A stretch of DNA of 64,000 nt from Flavipsychrobacter sp. GTDB taxonomy: Bacteria; Bacteroidota; Bacteroidia; Chitinophagales; Chitinophagaceae. Shown in pieces: positions 62,291 through 64,000 of this stretch; within the stretch, counting starts at the first letter, position 1, and the number at the start of each line of letters is the position of its first letter. The stretch lies in the NCBI GenBank assembly GCA_024508935.1, contig JANINW010000006.1, positions 330,616 through 394,615 on the forward strand, given 5' to 3'. Position numbers and translations under genes: made by a program. Under the pieces are notes generated by a model. The model made no database searches, was not told where the DNA came from, and saw only the letters and a program-made list of their open reading frames with translations.

Positions 62291-63010
62291 TTAAGGCTTT
62301 TTAAAAGGTGCTGACAAGCTATCAATACCGCGCTTTTTCCATTCACGAAAATTATTACGCACCCACATTTTTATCTCCAGTTCGGTAGCGGCACGGGCAT
62401 AATCTTCCTCCATTGGGTAGGTATTCATAAAATGGCCGAGGCTATCTCCGGTCAACCCGGTAAGTGCAGTCACCAGTTCCGCGGTATACCTTGTATCTAT
62501 GAACCGCTCTGTCTCCCATTTATCGTAGTTCTTCTGGAAGCGAAAAACCTGCTTGCTACTTTTGGAAAATTTTTCTGCAACAAATGATACCGGGCTCATT
62601 ACAGATGCATGCCTTTGAGAGAGTGCACGGCTATAAGTTCTTCTTCTCTGGATAGAATCAGCCTGGTAAGGTGTGTACTTCGGGCGAATGATCACCTCAT
62701 CCAGTTCATAGCCTATAGCCTGCATTTTAATATTAATAGTAGCAGCTCCTAAAGAAGGCGGCATAGACTGTGTTATAGCCTGATACCCAATAATAGAGAA
62801 GGATATTTTTTGGCCTGGTTTAGCAGCAATTGAATATTCGCCAAACTCATTACTGTATGCGTATTGCCGGGTCTCATTATTTATCACACTCACAGGATAT
62901 AGCGGCTTACCCGACTGCGCATCTGTAATTATACCGCGCAGGCTTTGCGCCCAGGCGGGCTGAAAGAAGATAACCGCTAAAACTAAAATGAATATCCGGG
63001 GTGATGACAT
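62291..63010 (-). CDS. Exported CarboxypepD_reg-domain protein
   Basis: The 239-aa protein has a signal peptide (ending PAWAQ) and an N-terminal carboxypeptidase regulatory-like beta-sandwich (about 24-100): LRGIITDAQSGKPLYPVSVI, then FGEYSIAAKPGQKISFSIIGY. The C-terminal half (about 110-239) is charged and mainly helical (ADSIQRRRTYSRALSQRH) and is not recognised. There is no barrel or plug. The start is placed at the ATG at 63010; an upstream GTG frame would add 12 residues before the signal peptide. Confidence 0.82.
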   Translation of the reverse strand: MSSPRIFILVLAVIFFQPAWAQSLRGIITDAQSGKPLYPVSVINNETRQYAYSNEFGEYSIAAKPGQKISFSIIGYQAITQSMPPSLGAATINIKMQAIGYELDEVIIRPKYTPYQADSIQRRRTYSRALSQRHASVMSPVSFVAEKFSKSSKQVFRFQKNYDKWETERFIDTRYTAELVTALTGLTGDSLGHFMNTYPMEEDYARAATELEIKMWVRNNFREWKKRGIDSLSAPFKKP

Positions 63011-63160
63011 ACAGGGGCGTAAAGGTAAACCCCTGTTAGCAGCCACGAAATAATATAGCCTAATTTGACAATACTTTAAGAAAAACAGGAAACATCAAGC
63101 TGCTAATCATTGATAAATACGCCGATTGCTTTTACTTTGCTTAAAATTAACAGAGAATAT

Positions 63161-64000
63161 ATGTCCAGTCCTTCATTTTACCAGAGGCTGCAAAAAGAAT
63201 TGCAGGAAATAAAAGATGCCGGTTTATACAAATCAGAACGTATCATTGAATCGGAACAAGGCCCCGAAATATTAGTGAATGGTCAAAAGGTTTTAAACTT
63301 TTGTGCTAACAACTACCTAGGCTTATCATCTCATCCTAAAGTAATTGAAGCTGCCCATAAAACCATAGACCGTCGCGGCTATGGCATGAGTTCTGTTCGC
63401 TTTATTTGCGGCACACAGGATATACATAAAGAACTGGAAGCTAAACTGGCTAAGTTCCTGGGCATGGAAGATACCATCTTATATGTTGCCTGCTTTGATG
63501 CTAACGGCGGTGTTTTCGAACCACTGCTGGGAGAAGATGATGCTATTATATCTGACGAACTGAACCACGCTTCTATTATAGACGGCGTACGCCTTACCAA
63601 AAGCCGCAGGGCACGTTACAAACACAATGACATGGCCGACCTGGAAGCACAGCTGCAGGCGCAGGCAGATGCACGTACACGCATCATTGTCACTGACTCA
63701 GTTTTTTCTATGGACGGCACTATTGCCCAATTAGATAAAATATGTGACCTGGCAGATAAATATGATGCGCTGGTAATGATAGACGAAAGTCACTCTTCCG
63801 GTTTTATGGGCAAAACAGGCCGTGGTGTGCATGAGCTTTGCGGCGTTATGGACCGTATAGACATCATTACCGGCACACTGGGTAAAGCACTGGGTGGTGC
63901 ATCGGGTGGTTTTACCAGCGGCAAAAAAGAAATAGTTGAAATGCTGCGCCAGCGCAGCAGGCCATACCTGTTTTCCAATACCGTTGCTCCATCAGTAGTG
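63161..64000 (+). CDS. kbl: Glycine C-acetyltransferase (2-amino-3-ketobutyrate CoA ligase), 5' part
   Basis: Kbl joins glycine and acetyl-CoA or splits 2-amino-3-ketobutyrate in threonine breakdown, using PLP. From the ATG at 63161 exactly 280 codons are open to the window edge; full-length Kbl is about 395-400 aa. Family marks are [18 protein letters not shown] (about 48-65), [20 protein letters not shown], and the PLP-lysine motif [20 protein letters not shown]. The stretch [18 protein letters not shown] resembles E. coli Kbl closely. A TTACTTTG just upstream is a near -7 match. Confidence 0.93.
   Translation, partial: MSSPSFYQRLQKELQEIKDAGLYKSERIIESEQGPEILVNGQKVLNFCANNYLGLSSHPKVIEAAHKTIDRRGYGMSSVRFICGTQDIHKELEAKLAKFLGMEDTILYVACFDANGGVFEPLLGEDDAIISDELNHASIIDGVRLTKSRRARYKHNDMADLEAQLQAQADARTRIIVTDSVFSMDGTIAQLDKICDLADKYDALVMIDESHSSGFMGKTGRGVHELCGVMDRIDIITGTLGKALGGASGGFTSGKKEIVEMLRQRSRPYLFSNTVAPSVV

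Noticed and set aside
1..64000. tRNA, rRNA, CRISPR, insertion sequence or prophage
   Set aside because: Reading both strands I saw no T-loop GGTTCGAATCC-type signatures, no repeat-spacer pattern and no transposase or integrase frames. A tRNAscan or CRISPR search could still find a missed item.

Overview
This window looks like a chromosomal segment of a member of the Bacteroidota, most likely a Chitinophagaceae-type bacterium (inferred from gene content, no search run). The signs are: two type IX secretion (T9SS) cargo proteins with C-terminal sorting domains; many SPII lipoproteins and an Omp28 pair; a TonB receptor with an N-terminal CarboxypepD_reg domain; a FadL/SGNH hydrolase pair; kynurenine monooxygenase; a flexirubin-like ketosynthase/halogenase/methyltransferase cluster; and Bacteroidota-type promoters (TTTG-N19-TAnnTTTG), with no strong Shine-Dalgarno sequences seen at the starts examined. 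No tRNA, rRNA, CRISPR array, insertion sequence or prophage was seen.

Layout. 1-6.4 kb: partial lipoprotein, uvrB, then a reverse-strand DegT aminotransferase - DUF58 - BatD-like - BatA run. 6.5-10 kb: lipoprotein, rpmI-rplT, pRiA4b ORF-3-like protein, miaA and a tiny Cys/Lys-rich exported protein. 10-12.5 kb: psd, cdsA, CPBP protease. 12.7-18.2 kb: dxs, argS, then FtsX-like permease and rbfA on the reverse strand. 18.2-24.7 kb: tandem Omp28-like lipoproteins, lspA-zapA, asd, TonB receptor. 24.7-30.1 kb: tatC-rpiB, an ECF sigma factor with a membrane-bound anti-sigma/trypsin-like fusion, a small lipoprotein, and pssA-purS-rsmI. 30.1-38.2 kb: two T9SS cargo genes (the first frameshifted), a CtpA-type protease, a DUF4412-like protein and an LRR protein. 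38.2-43.3 kb: FadL-SGNH pair and radA-hypothetical-comF. 43.7-51.8 kb: pepF, sugar nucleotidyltransferase, PfkB kinase, kmo-recJ, lepB. 51.9-57.2 kb: methyltransferase, halogenase-like flavoprotein and three ketosynthase-fold proteins. 57.2-64 kb: GH15 hydrolase facing an OtsA-OtsB fusion, an oxidoreductase, an exported regulatory-domain protein and the 5' part of kbl.

Working together. CdsA, PssA and Psd give the whole route from phosphatidic acid to phosphatidylethanolamine. LspA, LepB and TatC serve the many exported proteins encoded here. The GH15 enzyme and OtsAB probably form a trehalose breakdown/synthesis pair. The most distinctive regions are the compact ketosynthase cluster (51.9-57.2 kb) and the sigma/protease pair (26.2-27.8 kb). 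Convergent genes are packed tightly (abutting or overlapping stops) or separated by long perfect hairpins that can terminate both strands.
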